In this document: positions 34,009 through 46,479 of the stretch, piece after piece
How the letters are laid out: every line of letters starts with the position of its first letter
Numbering within the stretch: the stretch's first letter is position 1
NCBI GenBank assembly: GCA_009741485.1
Contig: CM019215.1
Span: 75,274,658 to 75,338,657, forward strand
Direction of reading: 5' to 3'
Origin: Malurus cyaneus samueli
Lineage: Eukaryota > Chordata > Aves > Passeriformes > Maluridae
Length of the DNA stretch: 64,000 nt
Position numbers and translations under genes: made by a program
The notes under the pieces: model-generated
What the model saw: the letters and a program-made list of their open reading frames with translations, nothing else
The model's database searches: none
Told to the model about the DNA's origin: nothing

Positions 34009-34273
34009 ACTGTCCATTATCAGTGATAGATTCATCTCCCCCATACTTGTTTAGCTCTGCATGGGCTTGAGATAAACTTGGACAATAGGACCATCTTTAT
34101 CTAACCACAGTGGCTAAATTTACAGTCTAAGTTTCAGTATCTCTAGAGGCATTTTTGGGGGGGGGACAAGGGCTTCAGTGGTCGCAGATGAGAAGTTGTT
34201 TCTTCACACAGTTTGCCACAGTGGTATTCCTTCAGTGCTAACACTGTTTGAGCCAGAAAATGGTGATTTGAAA

Positions 34274-34404
34274 CAAAAAAAAAAAAAAAAAAAATAAAAA
34301 TAAAAACCACCAAAAACAAAAACAAAAACAAAAACAAACAAAAAAAAAACTAACCCCAACAAACAAACAAACAAAAAAAAACCCCAAAAAACAAGAAAAA
34401 AAAC
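34274..34404 (+). repeat. A-rich tract with C interruptions
   Basis: A pure A run followed by AAAAC and AAAC units and 'AACCCCAAAAAAC'. It ends about 65 bp before the CR1 at 34470. Confidence 0.92.
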
Positions 34405-34570
34405 CTGATTCTTTTAAAGTCCTTACATCTGGGAAGAATGGAGAGAAAGATTGTCTGAACAGCCAGGGATCGGGTAAGCTCTGACAGAGTCAAACCTGGA
34501 CAGGGATCTTAAGGTCAAAAAGAAAAGTTTTAATAAGTAAGTTGATGACAAAAGGAAGACTAGGGAAAAT

Positions 34571-35397
34571 GTGGGGTCACCATGGAAAGAAATAGAAGAC
34601 CTGTTTACCCGCAACATGGAGAAGGCTGAGGTACTCATTGGCTCCTTCACTTCAGTCCTCACCATCAAATGCTCCAACCACACCACTCAAATTGCAGAAA
34701 GAAAGACTGACCGTGAGATTGAAGAACTTCACATTGTGGGAGAAGATTATGTTTGAGACCATTTAAGGAACCCGAAGTGGTACAACTCCATGGGTCCTGA
34801 GGGACTTGTTGAAAGTGGTGGGTGAGCCACTATCCATTCTGTTTGAGATGTCTGGCATTCTGGTGAAGTTCTCACTCACTGGAAAAAAAGGAAGCACAAG
34901 CCCTGTTTTTAAAAAAGGTAAAAAAGGAAGACTGGCAATTGGTGGTGCCTAGAATGACATCATTAAAGGGAAATTTTGCCTGACAAACTTATTGGCTTTC
35001 TACGATGGGATCACAGCAGTGATGGATGGATGAGGGAAGAGGGACTGATATCATTGACCTTATCTGGACTTGTGCAAAACATTTGACAGTCTCGCACAAC
35101 ATCCTTGTCTCTAAATTTGAGAGACATGAATTTGACAAATGAACCATTTGGTGGATAGGGAGTTGACTGGACGGTCACATTCAAAGATTTGTGGTCAAAG
35201 TGGAAAGCAATGATAAGAGGAATTCCTCATGGTCATTATTGGGACCCACAGTTTTTAAGACCTTTGTCAGTGACATGGGCAGTGGTATCAAGTGCACCTT
35301 CACCAAGTTTCCCAACATCGTGAAGCTGGGTGGTGCAGTCGATTCACTGGAGGGAAGGGATGTCATCCAGAGGGACCTTGACAGGCTTGAGACATAA
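34571..35397 (+). pseudogene. CR1 ORF2 reverse transcriptase remnant, motif C destroyed
   Basis: This region once encoded the palm of the CR1 reverse transcriptase, which copies the element RNA at the nicked target. Motif A is still readable at about 35061-35090 as YLDLCKTFD, with its aspartate. Motif C, expected as FADD, reads KFPNIVKL at 35305-35328, so both catalytic aspartates are gone. The frame downstream is clean to 35397 (DSLEGRD...DLDRLET), where a stop follows. Stops and frame changes also occur upstream (for example near 34756). It is inactive; the loss of the aspartates matches drift after insertion. Confidence 0.85.
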
Positions 35398-35595
35398 ACC
35401 CATGTAAATGTCATGGAGGTCAACAAATCCAAGTGTAAGGTCCTGCATGTCAGTCTGGGCAATCCCAAGAACAAATACAGGTTGGGAAGAGAAGAGAGGA
35501 GAGCTCTCTTTTAGAAGAAGGGCTTGAGTGTGCTGGAGATGAGAACCTTGACAGGACCTGGCATACTCACAGCCCAGAAAGCAACCATGTCCTCC

Positions 35596-35631
35596 TGCTC
35601 TGCTCTGTTCTGCTCTGCTCTGCTCTGCTCT
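35596..35631 (+). repeat. (TGCTC)n pentanucleotide repeat inside CR1
   Basis: About seven units, one changed to TGTTC. The ancestral CR1 sequence has 'TACTCTGCTCT' at this point, so the repeat evidently expanded from that seed after the element inserted. Confidence 0.93.
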
Positions 35632-38600
35632 CAGGAGACCCTGCCTAGAGTGCTGCATCCAGCTCTGGAGTGCCAAGCAGAGGAAAGAACTCTTGGAGCA
35701 GACCCAGAGGAAGGCCAGCAAGATGATGAGATTGCCAGAGCACCTCTTCTATTGAAGACAGCTTGAGTCAGTCAGTGCTGTACAGCCTGGAGAAAAGAAA
35801 GCTCCTAGAAGAACCTTATAACAGCTTTCCAGAACTTACGGGTGACCTTAAAAGAGAGCTGGGGAGGGACTTTTTACAAAGGCATGTAGTGATAGGAGAA
35901 GGGGTAATGGCTTCAAACTGAAAGAAGGCATGTTTAGATTAGATATAAGGAAGAAATTCTTTACTGTGAGGGTGGTGAGACTCTGGAAGAACTTGCCCAG
36001 AGAATGCCCCCTGCCTGGAAGTGTTCAATGCTGGCTGGATGCTTTGAACAACCTGGTGCAGTGGAAGGTGTCTCTGTCCATGGTAGAGGGGCTGGAATGA
36101 GATGAGCTTTGAGGTCCCTTCCAACCCAAACCATTCTATGCTTCCAGGATTAGCACAGTCACTATAAACAGATGAAAGTCAACTTTCATACGCTGCATTG
36201 ATAGTATAGCACATTAACAATGGTCATTTAATGATTTCTCACAAAACGGTTGATCTTTGTTTTTAAATGCAGCACATACATAATACACAAGTATCCAAGT
36301 TTCTTCTTAAATGATTCTGTATTTAGCACAATATTTGAATATAAATTTTTAAGCAGGGGATTTTCATCTGCTATTTAGTTTTACCACATACTTTCAACTC
36401 ACCTTCCTGAAAGCATGGAGGCTCTGTTTACAGTCTCTGTATACGGTCCCTGTAAATTTCATTAAATAATCATCTCTTCTAACACTCAGTTGATTAATGC
36501 ACTCTGTTCAGGCATCAGGAACCTACATCATGTAAGATCACTCAGGAGCAGAGCCCAGCATCTTTCCGCTAGTGTGATCGACTATTCTTCTTATGATCTA
36601 TGGGAAATATTAATGGATACAGGCATACACTGGTGCAGTAAATGAGAGATTTTCCATGGAACAATAGGCTTGAGAGCTGAATCCTATGATCTTGCCAAGG
36701 CACTGTGCTGATTGAAACACTAAAATCAAATTAAATCCTAAACCAAAATTGAAATCCCTGAAACTGATCAGTCATGCTCCACCCACACAAAAAGACATTA
36801 TTATGGGTAGCTCAACACAGCCATACAAGTTTACACAGATTTATTTTTCAGCTGCTATCCCAAGATTTTGAATGATCTTTTATTTTGGGTGAATAAATTA
36901 TTTTACATTTGTCTAGACAAAAGGCTTTGCATATTCAGTAAAGAAATTATTTTTCTATGAACTACCTTATGATTTAAGCTCAGAATGCTTTTGGTAAAGA
37001 CTATTTTCTAGATGGTTTTACCAATTGCACAGAGAGAGAAAAGAAATTAATTCATTTATAACAGAAGTAACTGCTGAATGATTAATATAATTTTTCCTCC
37101 AGTGTTATGACATTCTGAGAGCAATGACTGCAAGACATTTCATTAGCTTTAAGTTGAAATGAAACATAACATTTTGACTATTAATTATTTATGTATACTA
37201 CTTATTTGTATTTGTTTATTTAATTACTTTAGAAAGGCATCTATTAATGTGGCTAATGGAAACCTCAGATTCAATTTGAGAACTTGTTTTTCCTACTGAG
37301 TATGCATTTGGTACACGGTAAAGGTTTTACTCTTGTATAATAGAATAAGTTGATTTTCCCGTAGAGGACTGGAAGGAGTGAGATGTCAGACAAAAGGAGT
37401 AAGTAGAAGGGATGTGTCATAAACCAGTTTGCCATAAATCAATCTCCCGAAAACTGGTACTATGACTGATACAAATGGCTGGAAAATACAGGAAAATGAA
37501 TTTTCAGCTGCTTCTCTCCAAAACATATTTTGTGCAAAAGAGCTTGCTAAAATTTGACTCCCAAACTTTTCTAAAATAATCCAGAAAGTATATTTAAATA
37601 CACTTTTTAATGGTGTGCTCCAAGTGATTTCATTTAAGCTCCCTCAACCATTCAGACTAATCAAGTTCTATAGAAAATACGGTCATTTAGATAAATTCTA
37701 GATGGATGCTCTCTATATTTTTGCACTTTCTGGAATTCGGTTGTCAATTAATACAGTTAATTGGTACCAATCTACTTCATGAACGCTCTCAACTAAGAAC
37801 AAACTTTACTAGAACTTACTAATGTTCTAATTAGCCACCTCCTTTCCAAAATTAATTTAAATTATGTGAAACCCAATTTGATTTCCTCAAAAGAAGAGTA
37901 GTTTCCAAATGGATAAAAAAAGCATTCATCCAGGAAACTGGAATCTAGGGTAGTGGCCAGGAATATATATAAGCCATGAAATAACTAACAAAACCCTCCC
38001 AGAGAATATTGCATCATGTGGGATCTAACCATTCTTCTAACAATACAACATTCTAACAGCAAATTGAATAAGTGATAATGTATATACGAATGGTCCAGAA
38101 AAACTTCCTGTAGAAGATGAAACACTTTATTTTCTCTTTACGACAAAGTTGGAAAAGCAATGAACTTGAAAACTGTATCGGAATCTGACCTCAAAACAGA
38201 AGATAATATTTACAATATGCCTGGTAGCTGAGTACCATTATTTTACTTTTAATTAACATTAGCCTGTTATCAAAGTAATTTCTTAAGCTTTCCATTAGAG
38301 TTTTAACTTCATTTGTGTCACCGTTTATTAACAGTATAGAAAGACCAAGGGAGAAAATAAAATTCTCTCATGTAAGAGTAATTTCTAAGTAACCTTGGGG
38401 TACTTATCTTTAAAAAATACTTTAGTACAAAGCAAAGCAAATTGTACAGAGATTTACTTAACTACTTCAAGCAGCGCATACAAATACCCTTTAGACACAA
38501 GTATAGACTTTAATGTCTATTATCATTACTACAGATGCCCCAGGGTATGTGTTTAAGAGAAGTTTGCCTCACACAGACTAAACATTTGGAATCCCTTCTA

Positions 38601-40818
38601 TGCATCTCTGTAAGCAAAGCAAGAGAGAACTTTGTAGTTTTGATCAAAAATGCAAACAGAAAAACAAGCCAATTTTTAATGTCATATTGAGATTTCCCTG
38701 TGGCACACAGAAAAAAGGTGTATATAGTGTATGTGTTACACGTCTGTAAGCAGCAACTAATGCAGAGAAGCATTCCACAATTTCCACAGCTTCACACTGC
38801 CAGCATGCCTTTCTCTGGCAATTAACAACAAGAAATGATACCTCAAAAAGTGTCAAGGGGAAACAGAGACTTTGATAAAAGAAGAAACTGATTTTTAAAC
38901 AAGTCTGACACTATTCAAATAAGTTTTCTCTTTTCCCATTTTCAGTACTATTATATTTTCACACCTTTTTGGTGTGCAACTGTGTCCTGTCACCTTCAAA
39001 TAAATAAATAAATCTATTATATGGTAAGTACCACAATTCAAACATAAAAATATTTCCATCAGAAAAAAACAATAGCTATGGCATTTCCCAAACACCAGGA
39101 ATGTGTATTTCTACAAAGGAGGAAATTTAAGTCTTTCTTATATGTTACCTAGAGCCAGAGAAAATTTAATTGTGCTTCCCATATTTAAGGAATAGGATGT
39201 TTAACAGTCAGCAACATTTCAAAATCAGTGTTTAGCTCAGAAAGCTTTCTCACCACAACTATTCACTTTGAACATCTTCCAGATTCCAAAATACATATTC
39301 TGGGTTTATCTCCTCAGCTCTTCCTCCAATGCTGTCTATGTGTGATGATAGCAACTGATGTTAGAATTGGAAATACTAGCAAATTTATTTCTCTGCTCAA
39401 TCCTTACACTACCATAATAGTATTCTCTAAGGGTCAATTGTATAAGATAAGGATGGTATAATTTAAGACAACTATTTATGGAGATCCTATTCATATAGGC
39501 CATCATAAGTATCTTCAAAAACACGGAGCTGCTCTACCTGCTCCCTGCTGTGCACCACTGTAACTATGGCTCTCTTGACTTCACATCTATTAAAAACATG
39601 ACCCTTCAGGAAAGCTAGGTTAAAAAGGAAAAGAAGGAAAATGAACACAAGTGTCAGGGCAAGAAAATGCATGGCAAGGAACAAAAATTACTTATGTGGA
39701 CCTGCTACATAGTATGGTAGTGGACTCACTTATCACTTATGTGAAAACTATATTTTTTTGTCACATGCTAAGTGGGAATCACAAGACTTCGGGAAGAGAG
39801 GAGGAGGTCAGGAATTGTTATCTACCAAAATAGCTTGTTCAGCTTGCAAACCCATCTGGAGACACTAAGGGATAACCAAAATATAATTGCATTCCTTCAT
39901 CAGGGAGTACCTAGTACCATACAGAGCTCATCCTATCATATACAATGCAGAAATTATTATAAAAAGGAGAATGTAAATTTTACAGGAGAGCTTGTAATAG
40001 ACTGTCCCATTCAAATTGCTGTGGAACTCACAATCACATTCTAAAACTGATGCATCTATGGTCCTATCATGATATTTGTTAATATTCTCCCTTCAGCAGA
40101 AAGGGACTGAAGCTTGTAGCCTATATTTCACAGTATGTTTATTCTGAATATAATATTGTTAGACTGAGTACTGAATTTTAGAGTATTTTATAAAAAAGGA
40201 AAAGTCTGTAATTTTCCAATCATGTTCTGAACATCTTCATTCTTTCCAGTTTGTAGAGACCGTTTTACTATTTCACAAAAATGAGTGGACTAAAACATAT
40301 TGTAAAGTTTTGTTGACAACATATATGTTTCTTTTTCAGTTCTAATTACAGAAACAAAAATTATGCTGAGGTTAGTTTATTCATCATCCATCTGTTTGAG
40401 ATTTGGTCTCTTCATTTAATAGGTGCAATTCTAATTAATGTAATGAAAAACTTAACAAAGAAATAAATTATTATGTCTGCTTTTTCTGTTAGGTTTAAAA
40501 GACACTTGGGGATAAATCATGTGCATCAGTAGTAATAGGATAATATTCAATCATCTTTCCATGGGTGAAAATTAAAGACTCTTTAGAAAGCAAAGAAAAG
40601 TGATTTTTTTTTTCCTGTTTTCCTTGTTGAATAAATCATGGCTTCACAAATGCCTTCAACATAAACTTCTATTTTTGAAAACCATTAGAAAGCTGCATTC
40701 TTTGTTTCTTTTATTCTTAATGATATATGTAGGTTGCCAAGGAATAAGAATAGAAGTCATAAATGAGAGTTTTAAAATAGGAAAGAATATATTTTCAATG
40801 AAAATTCTTGCAAGATTT

Positions 40819-40841
40819 TTTTTTTTTTTTTTTTTTTTTTT
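40819..40841. repeat. Poly(T) run
   Basis: About 23 T following 'TTGCAAGA'. Confidence 0.92.
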
Positions 40842-41309
40842 CTGAAATTGCAGAGAGGAAAGTTGAGAAAAAGGAAAACAGAAACTATTCAAAATGGTAA
40901 GAATGAACAGGAGCAACAAGTTACATGCTTGCTGATGAATAAAAGCTTGCTAAGTTCTGGCATTCCTCTCTTAAGAGAAAGTAAACTAACAGTTTCTTAT
41001 CTTGGCTTGGTGGTGAGAGAAACAGTGGCAATGGAAGAGCAAAATCAAATCACAGGGGAATAAAGCCATTTGAATTTAGATCCTTAAAGTCTAACTAAAC
41101 AACCTCTATGGGCCAGCCTTATTGTCAAAATATGAAATCTGGTGCTTGTTAAGGGATAGAAAATGTATTCTTGTGCATATGGCAGCTACAGGAGACAATG
41201 AGGAATAGTACAAAGAGCCAAGAAGATATTACCATGCTAAACTACAAGTGAGTGTGCCAAGGACAGATCTGAGTCACTTTTCCACCTAACAACAGAAATT
41301 TACATTTAA

Positions 41310-41336
41310 AGAAAAAAAAAAAAAAAAAAAAAAAAA
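41310..41336. repeat. Poly(A) run
   Basis: About 26 A following 'ACATTTAAAG'. Confidence 0.92.
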
Positions 41337-42749
41337 GCAACATAGCATTATTTCTCAGTGTAATCATTATTCAGTCCGTATACCAGCCAGATAAGGTGCA
41401 TCTGAAGACTGATTCTATCATTAGAATGGTAAAAAATCTGCTGTTGAGAAAAAGAATTTCTTAACATTTTCATTCAGTCTAATGATCACTTTACAGAAGG
41501 ATTGAGAGTCCAAACATAGTCAAGTCTAATTTTCCCATTTCTCCATGTATCAGGGCAAGAAACTAAGTTGTAATATTCCTGTACAAGTTGTTTTCAAATC
41601 TCACAGCATGAAACCATTTTCCTATTTTTCAGCCAGTGGCTCTGTGGATTTTTTCCTAGGGTTTTAATTGTACATGCATAAATATTGATGCATGTCAGAT
41701 GAAAATTTTCCGGCATTCATGAGTTGAGGATATCACATCTTTCATTTGTACCTTAGGGGAACACAATGAACAAGGGTTCCTCCCATGCACACTGCTGCTA
41801 AAACACTAACCCCAGGACTTTTAACAGATTATTTATTTTCATGAGCTGTAGCCTCCCACTCAGTTTTCTCTTGGGAGTTGCTGGGAACTCCCTCCACATC
41901 AATTCTTTAACATCCTTTATGACTTGTTCTCCCCCTCCATTGCGTATCAGCAAGTCCAGCCATAATGAAGGAATGGGATGTACACACAGGATCCAGGAAG
42001 GAAATTGATATTCCTCTGGGTCTCCAATTTGCTTGTGTGCTCTTCTACTTCCCAAAAATTTAGCAGAAGTTATGTCTTTGTCTCCTCTCTTTTCTTCCCT
42101 ATCGCCAGCTCCGCCATTGTAGCACAACAAAGAACCTCTCCATCATATCTGTCTGTGGTAAAATTGTGAGCTTCTCCTACCCAGAACACTTTAAAGTGCC
42201 ACCTGTACCTTTCAGAATATCTCCCTAAGAAGTAGGAAGCTGTGACTCCTCTATATACATATTTCTGGGCTTAAAAAAAACATATTCTGGTTGTTTAAAA
42301 GGTATCATGACCATGCCCACAAATAAAATAATTGTGCAAATAATATCGTGCAATGAGAGAGACAGAAAAATATGAAAGGAGAACAAGATACACATGTTGC
42401 AGATAAAGGTACAGGACAACAGGGGCAGGATGGAGTACAGAAAATACAGTGAATTAAATGGGAGCATCTATATAGATAGAGAAGTAGTGCATAAGAAGTG
42501 CATTCCCTTCTTCAAACCTGGGAAATGATTAATTTTTTCAAACCTGGATTTGTTCTGCTGTGACTAGTTTTGGGTGAATAACTTGCTTTCATAAATTTGG
42601 AAGTAAAAATAAGATTTTGCACATTTATTTTTATTTCAGAAGAGTCTAAAGAAAATCCTGGAGTTTTTTTAAATTTGGTTTGGTATTACAGAATGTGTTT
42701 GGTTTATTTTCAGCTGGCAAAATGCAAAAAAATGCCAAAACTTAATGAA

Positions 42750-42750
42750 N
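42750..42750. other. Ambiguous base (N)
   Basis: The only non-ACGT symbol in the window, in 'TTAATGAANCAAACTAG'. It is a consensus ambiguity or polishing artefact rather than a gap. Confidence 0.98.
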
Positions 42751-44048
42751 CAAACTAGATATTCTCTGTTTTTTCTAACAGAGCCTTATAAAAACACACA
42801 AGGGGAATATGAGACCCATTGAAAGACAAAATTTGTATGGGGTGAATAAAACCTGATAGAGAAGTGACAGTTTTGTTACAGTCTGACCTGTGTCATCATG
42901 GAAATGAATTATACTGATAATTTCCAGAAACAAGATATGTGGAATATATAGCCAAAGTAATAGGCTCACTCCCTTGCAGCCTTACATTCACATACCTCAG
43001 TAAAACCAAGAGGATTTTTATCAAACTTTGGAGGCATTTCACCTCTGGATTAGGCACTAGTCTGAGAAATTTCCTTCCAAGAGTTAATGGTTTGGAAAAA
43101 TGTAAGCGGCAGAAATTAGACACTTAAAATGGATCAAATATCTTAACCAGGACTGTTAAACCTGTACCTCTGTCACCTCAATCTGTGTGAGTTCAGGTCT
43201 CTGAGGATATGTGAGAACAGGCTGCCTCAGTGCTCAGATGAGAACCCTTTAGGAAAACACTCCAGTAGAAACTCAGCAGACAGCAGCATTCCCACTGGGC
43301 TGCTAATGAAGTACTACCCATGCCAGGTATTTAAGCCTATCCAAGACAAGACATAGAATTATTGTCTTATCTGTCTAGTGACATAGTTACTCATGTCCTT
43401 TAGCCTATAAAGACACTATAAAATTGTTTTCCAATTTCAGATGAATGTTTTGATTTAATATCCATGCACATCTTTGAAAATGTCAGATTGTGATGATTAC
43501 TATATATGTTGCATATGTAGAGAAGCTGTTAAAACATGGAAAAGGTCTTGGAATCTATTTGAATGTAATTTATTTTGCACGTAGGTATCTCATTCCCCCA
43601 CAAAAAGAGTAAATTATTTTCATAGAGTCAGATTTCCTCAACACACAACAACTTCATCTGAAGTTAGTGATTTCTTTCTCTGAAAATTCAATCTGTTGTT
43701 CTAGTGCTCCAAAACATTAGGAAATTCAGTTTATATTCAGTTGGGAGCCTCTATGCTCTTCCGACATGTCTTGCCATTTGTTCCAGCTCTGGGCTTTTTC
43801 TCTTTTTTTTTTTTTTTTTTTTCCTATGTTTTTCTTCCTGCACTAGTTCAGAATAACATTTCACAGAAATGTAATGCCCATTGTCAACTATCTTGTTCTA
43901 CAAACACACCCACACACTGTTAACAAGAACAAATTCTCATCCTACTACTAAAACTATTGGTTAGTATGTGCCTTAAATATCTGTAGAAATTCTTTTACTT
44001 TGATTTTCTGAGGAAATTGAGGTTATACATTCACAGGGTTTATTCTTC

Positions 44049-44049
44049 C

Positions 44050-44087
<38 letters not shown>

Positions 44088-44191
44088 ATCTATCTATCTA
44101 TCTTCTATCTATCTATTTATCTATATCTATCTATCTACTATAATCTATCTATCTATCTATCCGTCTGTCTGTCTGTCTGTCTGTCTATCCA
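44049..44191. repeat. Compound (CTAT)n / (GTCT)n microsatellite
   Basis: About 140 bp of mostly CTAT units with interruptions, then five or so GTCT units and 'CTATCCATCC'. The GTCT block could come from a T-to-G change that then expanded. The Ile/Tyr/Ser-rich frame over it is not a gene. Confidence 0.96.
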
Positions 44192-44517
44192 TCCCTGATG
44201 CTCATTCTTTAATTTATTGATCAGAGTTCAAGCACACTTGGCAACTGGAAAAGCTGTATCAAATATAAATAGAACCCTGAGTTTATAAACAGTAATCACA
44301 GAATAGAGCTGCAGTTACTGCAGGGAGAGATGAAGTCATTGTTTTCCTCTTCTGCTAGAGAGAAAAAGGAATACAATTTATATACCCCACAATGTAGATA
44401 GCCAGCCTTCATCTTCTGTGGGCCCAGCAGTTGGCTGAAGATTGGGTTTAACAGGCCCTACAAATCTTTCTCCCTCTTGGCAAAGCAGATTACATTCTGC
44501 TCTTCTGTGGCTCTGTC

Positions 44518-44521
<4 letters not shown>

Positions 44522-44559
<38 letters not shown>
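44522..44559. repeat. Poly(T) run of 38
   Basis: The longest uninterrupted homopolymer in the window. Confidence 0.95.
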
Positions 44560-44560
<1 letters not shown>

Positions 44561-45853
44561 TTCACCATCTTTGCTGTGGTTTTACTCCTAAACAGACTGC
44601 ACAGTGCTGAGTAATATCTGGGACAGGGTGGCCCTTGCCCTATGTACATGGAAACTGGACAGGGAAACATGCAGTAAGATTTTAATGTCCTACAGAAGTT
44701 ATACAAACCTCCAGTTGATATTATCAGGGTGACCATTACTAACCAACCATGACTGCTCCTTTTACACGGAGGACAGAGAATGAATTTTAATTTACCTCAT
44801 TACATGTGCCACTTAAGCAAGTATAAGATGTGAGAATTCTAAACAGCCAAAAGCAGGACCAGCACCCACATCTAGGATTCAGTCATGGTCCTCTTACCAG
44901 GCAGGCTCCTGTGGCCAGAATGGTGTGTGTTCCCCCATTTTCCATAGCAGGCCGAAACTCTCATCTAAATAACTGAAGCTGCGATGAAGCCCTTCAAATA
45001 CAAAATACAAAACAAATTAAACAAAAACAAATCCACCAGAGATATATATAAAGGTAATCATCACAAATTATTTGGCAGGCTCAGCTGAAGCACTGTGGTG
45101 CACAGCCTGCATCTGAGAGCCATATGATTTATGATTTATTTTTATGTGTTCTGAAGAAAAGAGTAGTGTAGCATTCAAACTGAGGAGCTTTTGTTACAAG
45201 GATTTTATCTCACCAAGTGGTCTCAGCATTTCAATTCCATCTTCTAAAACCTAAAGTGGAATTTGATCAAATACCAAATTGATTTTAAGATCGCTTTTAT
45301 GACTTTTGAAAGCATTGCTCAATTTGGGGTCCTCTGTTTATATTTATCTTCAGTTCCCTCTCTGCACTCAAATTAGTGTTGCTGTTTGAGAACAGCTGGC
45401 CATTCTAAATTAAAGGAGCACACACTTGTCTTCGCAGTGTATAGTGACAAAAGAACTGATTTCTGGCTTTAGGCTGAAATGCTCTCTAAAACACAACCCA
45501 AATCTAATCCTATATCTCTTTTTGGTGTTTTTTATTTTGCAATTATGGTAGGACTTCTTGGGTTTGTATTCAACTTCACTTATGATGCTAAATGATAGAT
45601 GTTGTGGAAAAGCATTTAATTACATATGTTCTAAAGAGAACATTATATAACAAAGGGAAAAAAAAAAAAAGGCAAGAACTGGAAAGAAGAGCAGGAGTTG
45701 GAAGGAAGAAGGGAAGACAAAAAAAAAAAAAAAAAAAAAAAAAGAAGGAATGGAAAGGTTTTTTCTTCATCTTCTTGGTACACAAATCTCTTCCTACTGA
45801 AGCTAATGACACTGATGTAGTGCAAAGAAATTGTGACAATCTGAATATGTCAA

Positions 45854-45880
45854 TGAGTGACATTGTGGAAATGTCACTCA
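45854..45880. repeat. Perfect hairpin, 11-bp stem and 5-nt loop
   Basis: TGAGTGACATT, loop GTGGA, AATGTCACTCA. It is the best small inverted repeat found by eye. It does not look like a microRNA precursor, since the pairing stops after 11 bp on both sides. Confidence 0.9.
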
Positions 45881-46479
45881 AACAAAATATAGTCCCAGGA
45901 CCATCCCAGATAGCAATAGCAAACTTCCAGACAGACAAATTTCGAGGTATTAAGAAATCCACAAACCCAAAAAACTTCATTTTCATGGGCCTGGTTTAGA
46001 CTCTTATGGTAACTACATACATGCTATGCAGAGATATTTTTCATGTTGATAGAAAGGTTCATGTTAATTATAATTTACTCTTGAAATCTCAGCCCTTTCT
46101 GAAAATCTTCCAGAAAGGAGGAATACCAGATGGAGAAAAGAAAGTCATATGTAAACATTACAGTCTTAATTTGTAAAGTGAGTCTATACAGCAATAAAAT
46201 TAATTTAACACTGCTCTTCCAAGAACATTCAACAAAAGTTTCAGTCTATCGCAAACTATTATTTTCTTCCCAACACTTGAGTCAAATGGATGAAATTCAA
46301 GGTGTTGTGATGAGAAAAAAATAAGGCAATTAGAAAGCACTTGGAAAAAGCTACATAGGTACCAAAAGACAAAATTCCTGTCAGCTAAATCTGATTTGAA
46401 CAAAACATAAAAGTGTACAAAGAGATTTCAACATCAGAAACATATTTTCTTAGGTAAATAAAAAACATGGATTTTCACA

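Larger units (their letters stand above)
34470..36140 (+). mobile_element. CR1 LINE, 1.7 kb, ORF2 reverse transcriptase to 3' tail
   Basis: This is the most continuous CR1 copy here. It begins between the endonuclease and reverse transcriptase regions ('GAGAAGGCTGAGGTACTCATTG' near 34618), passes through the palm, carries the C-terminal region and ends 'GAGGTCCCTTCCAACCCAAACC' plus ATTCTATG. 'GGGGAGGGACTTTTTACAAAGG' and 'TTAGATATAAGGAAGAAATT' identify the common bird CR1 type. It is 5'-truncated, and its coding part is broken by many stops and small indels. A (TGCTC)n expansion sits inside it at 35596-35631. Confidence 0.95.
36141..44048. other. Unique AT-rich stretch, 7.9 kb
   Basis: This is the longest interval without a recognised mobile element. 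It contains poly(T) at 40819-40841, poly(A) at 41310-41336, poly(T) at 43803-43822, an ambiguous base at 42750 and an unassigned 110-codon frame at 41798-42130. No gene is recognised. Confidence 0.6.

Noticed and set aside
35344..35721. 125-codon minus-strand frame
   Set aside because: Antisense shadow of CR1 ORF2, opened further by the TGCTC repeat.
44017..44220. Frame of repeated Ser-Ile-Tyr-Leu
   Set aside because: It translates the CTAT microsatellite; also rejected as a CRISPR array because the period is 4 bp with no spacers.
45592..45999. 132- and 135-codon frames on both strands
   Set aside because: They are held open by two A-rich runs (poly-Lys / poly-Phe), with no domain in the remainder.
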